From VRUB01 sp046758085 (GTDB taxonomy: Bacteria; Pseudomonadota; Gammaproteobacteria; Acidiferrobacterales; SPGG2), in assembly GCA_046758085.1 (NCBI GenBank), contig JBHHZP010000167.1, positions 1-7,329 on the forward strand: a DNA stretch of 7,329 bases, in the 5' to 3' direction. Shown piece by piece: positions 6,604-7,329 of the stretch. Position numbers and translations under genes: made by a program. How positions within the stretch are numbered: position 1 is the first letter of the stretch; every line of letters starts with the position of its first letter. The notes under the pieces were generated by a model, which worked only from the letters and a program-made list of their open reading frames with translations, did no database searches and was not told the DNA's origin.

Positions 6604-6625
6604 GTGTAGGTCTTACGACCCACAC
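6604..6625. promoter_or_regulatory. Candidate operator dyad upstream of the liv operon
   Basis: GTGTAGGTC (6604-6612) and GACCCACAC (6617-6625) form a 9-bp inverted repeat with one mismatch around TTAC. It lies about 240 bases upstream of the binding-protein start and 253 bases upstream of dodecin. The size and symmetry suit a dimeric transcription factor, for example of the GntR or LysR type, but no regulator gene is in the window and the assignment is inference. Confidence 0.3.
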
Positions 6626-6821
6626 TATCGGCCAGCACCAGCCCGGGGGTTTTGAGTATCCGAATAGTGGCCTGGCTGCCGGCGTTTGTATCGCGAGATC
6701 TTGCGGCTGTGAGCGATTTCTGGCCGGGCGCCACGGGTTGAAGCAGCCGGCGATCTCCTCTAAGGTCATCGGTCCCGTGGCACGCCCCAGACGGTCCGTG
6801 CGCGCAACCCCACCAACGCTC

Positions 6822-6853
6822 TTGCCGTGGTGCGCCTGATCTGCGGATATAAG
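6822..6853 (+). promoter_or_regulatory. Weak candidate promoter of the dodecin gene
   Basis: TTGCCG (6822-6827) and TATAAG (6848-6853) resemble -35 and -10 boxes. Their spacing of 20 bases is longer than the usual 16-18; the overlapping GATATA (6846-6851) would give 18 but is a poorer box. The -10 lies 24 bases before the dodecin ATG, a sensible distance for a short leader. Confidence 0.3.
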
Positions 6854-6865
6854 AGCTTGAATAAA

Positions 6866-6872
6866 AAGGTGA
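6866..6872 (+). promoter_or_regulatory. Ribosome binding site of the dodecin gene
   Basis: AAGGTGA lies 5 bases before the ATG at 6878. It decides for this start over the in-frame ATG at 6827, which would place the site inside the coding sequence. Confidence 0.75.
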
Positions 6873-6877
6873 ATATT

Positions 6878-7084
6878 ATGAGCGTCTATAAGGTCATCGA
6901 ACTTGTCGGAACGAGCAAGGAGAGCTGGGAGGATGCAGCCAAGAGCGCGTTGTTGACCGCTTCGAAATCGCTGAAGGATCTGCGTGTGGCGGAGGTCACC
7001 AAGCTCGACGTGGCGCTAGATGATACCGGAAAAATCGCCCGTTTCCGCGCAAAGCTCGATGTAAGTTTCAAGGTGCGAACGTAG
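6878..7084 (+). CDS. Dodecin family protein (small flavin-binding/storage dodecamer)
   Basis: This 68-residue protein has the full dodecin pattern of beta-alpha-beta-beta: MSVYKVIELVG (strand 1), SWEDAAKSALLTASKSL (16-32, helix), then LRVAEVTKLDVALDD (35-49) and KIARFRAKLDVSFKV (52-66) as the paired strands. Dodecins assemble into hollow dodecamers in the cytoplasm that bind flavin (and in some bacteria CoA), buffering free flavin. The start at 6878 follows AAGGTGA (6866-6872) by 5 bases; the upstream in-frame ATG at 6827 would add 17 residues not seen in the family. The flavin-stacking Trp of characterised dodecins falls in the LRWFEV-like segment, but here that place is Val37 (LRVAEV), so flavin binding may be altered or absent. 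It is divergent from the transporter operon, with no evident functional link. Confidence 0.9.
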   Translation: MSVYKVIELVGTSKESWEDAAKSALLTASKSLKDLRVAEVTKLDVALDDTGKIARFRAKLDVSFKVRT

Positions 7085-7306
7085 CGGGTATAGCTGGGTG
7101 CCCCGGTGTGCACGACTACGGGGTGCTGGCTTGTCTGCGAACATCGGTCGGGACGCAACGCCCCTGCTGGCTCGGTGCGCGCGGGTGCTCACAGCCCGCA
7201 GAGAACGCCGTGGGAACCATTTCCGCCGCTACACACGGGCGTATGATTGTAGCTGCCGTGAGGTTCGCGCAAGAGATCCTGTCTCCATAGCAAAGGAAAC
7301 TTGTCC

Positions 7307-7329
7307 ATGACTGGTCTGCAAAACATCAA
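7307..7329 (+). CDS. Possible start of a gene running off the right end
   Basis: An ATG at 7307 is preceded by AAAGGA (7292-7297) nine bases upstream and opens a frame reading MTGLQNI before the window ends. Only seven residues are visible, so no family can be named. The start signal is decent. The 222 bases between dodecin and this point carry no other gene I can support. They contain a TATGAT (7242-7247) that might be a -10 box, but no matching -35. Confidence 0.4.

Larger units (their letters stand above)
6373..6865. other. Long divergent intergenic region between the liv operon and dodecin
   Basis: I find no gene I can support here. The open frames on the minus strand (for example 6471-6734 and 6328-6600) have Cys/Arg/Pro-rich, domain-less products. 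The region must carry the operon promoter, but no convincing -35/-10 pair or sigma-54 site is visible on the minus strand. Noticeable structures are a 22-base dyad at 6604-6625 and a palindrome GCGGTACCGC at 6456-6465 that lies inside a CTGCGG/CCGCAG stem (6450-6467). Confidence 0.45.

Noticed and set aside
6362..6769. N-terminal extension of the binding protein to a start at 6769
   Set aside because: The extension has no domain character and precedes a clear signal peptide and a GGAGGGG site at 6361.
70..6798. 11-base direct repeat CAGACGGTCCG at 70-80 and 6788-6798 flanking the operon, as possible element ends
   Set aside because: Several 11-base repeats are expected by chance in a 7.3-kb GC-rich window, and there is no transposase or integrase.

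Overview
The window is GC-rich bacterial DNA, most likely from a proteobacterium. The reasons are a Gram-negative style signal peptide, a full Liv-type ABC operon, strong GGAGG/AAGGTG ribosome binding sites and a proteobacterial-looking dodecin. Genus cannot be called from the sequence alone.

Layout. Most of the window (about 6361 down to 328) is one minus-strand gene cluster. In transcription order it holds a periplasmic substrate-binding protein (5126-6361), the permeases LivH (4129-5043) and LivM (3083-4132), the ATPases LivG (2313-3080) and LivF (1405-2295), and, after a 204-base gap, an enzyme of the PEP mutase/isocitrate lyase superfamily (328-1200). That enzyme carries the active-site loop of phosphonopyruvate hydrolase. 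LivH/LivM overlap by 4 bases and LivM/LivG and LivG/LivF lie 2 and 17 bases apart, so the membrane and ATPase genes form a tight operon. A UUCG-loop hairpin followed by six U's separates the binding-protein gene from livH and probably sets a higher level of binding protein. The gap before the enzyme gene contains an unusual inverted/direct repeat cluster.

On the plus strand a 68-residue dodecin (6878-7084) is divergent from the operon, across a 516-base region in which I see no gene but do see a 22-base dyad. A possible further plus-strand gene starts at 7307 and runs off the end. The left edge (1-327) has no convincing gene and is packed with hairpins and short repeats.

Together the main cluster looks like an import-and-catabolise module. 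The binding protein and LivHMGF would import a small zwitterion or acid, and the last enzyme would split the C-P bond of phosphonopyruvate to pyruvate and phosphate. If the linkage is functional, the transporter is a Liv-family candidate for phosphonate uptake (for example phosphonoalanine) rather than a branched-chain amino acid transporter. This is an inference from gene order, and no aminotransferase is visible in the window.
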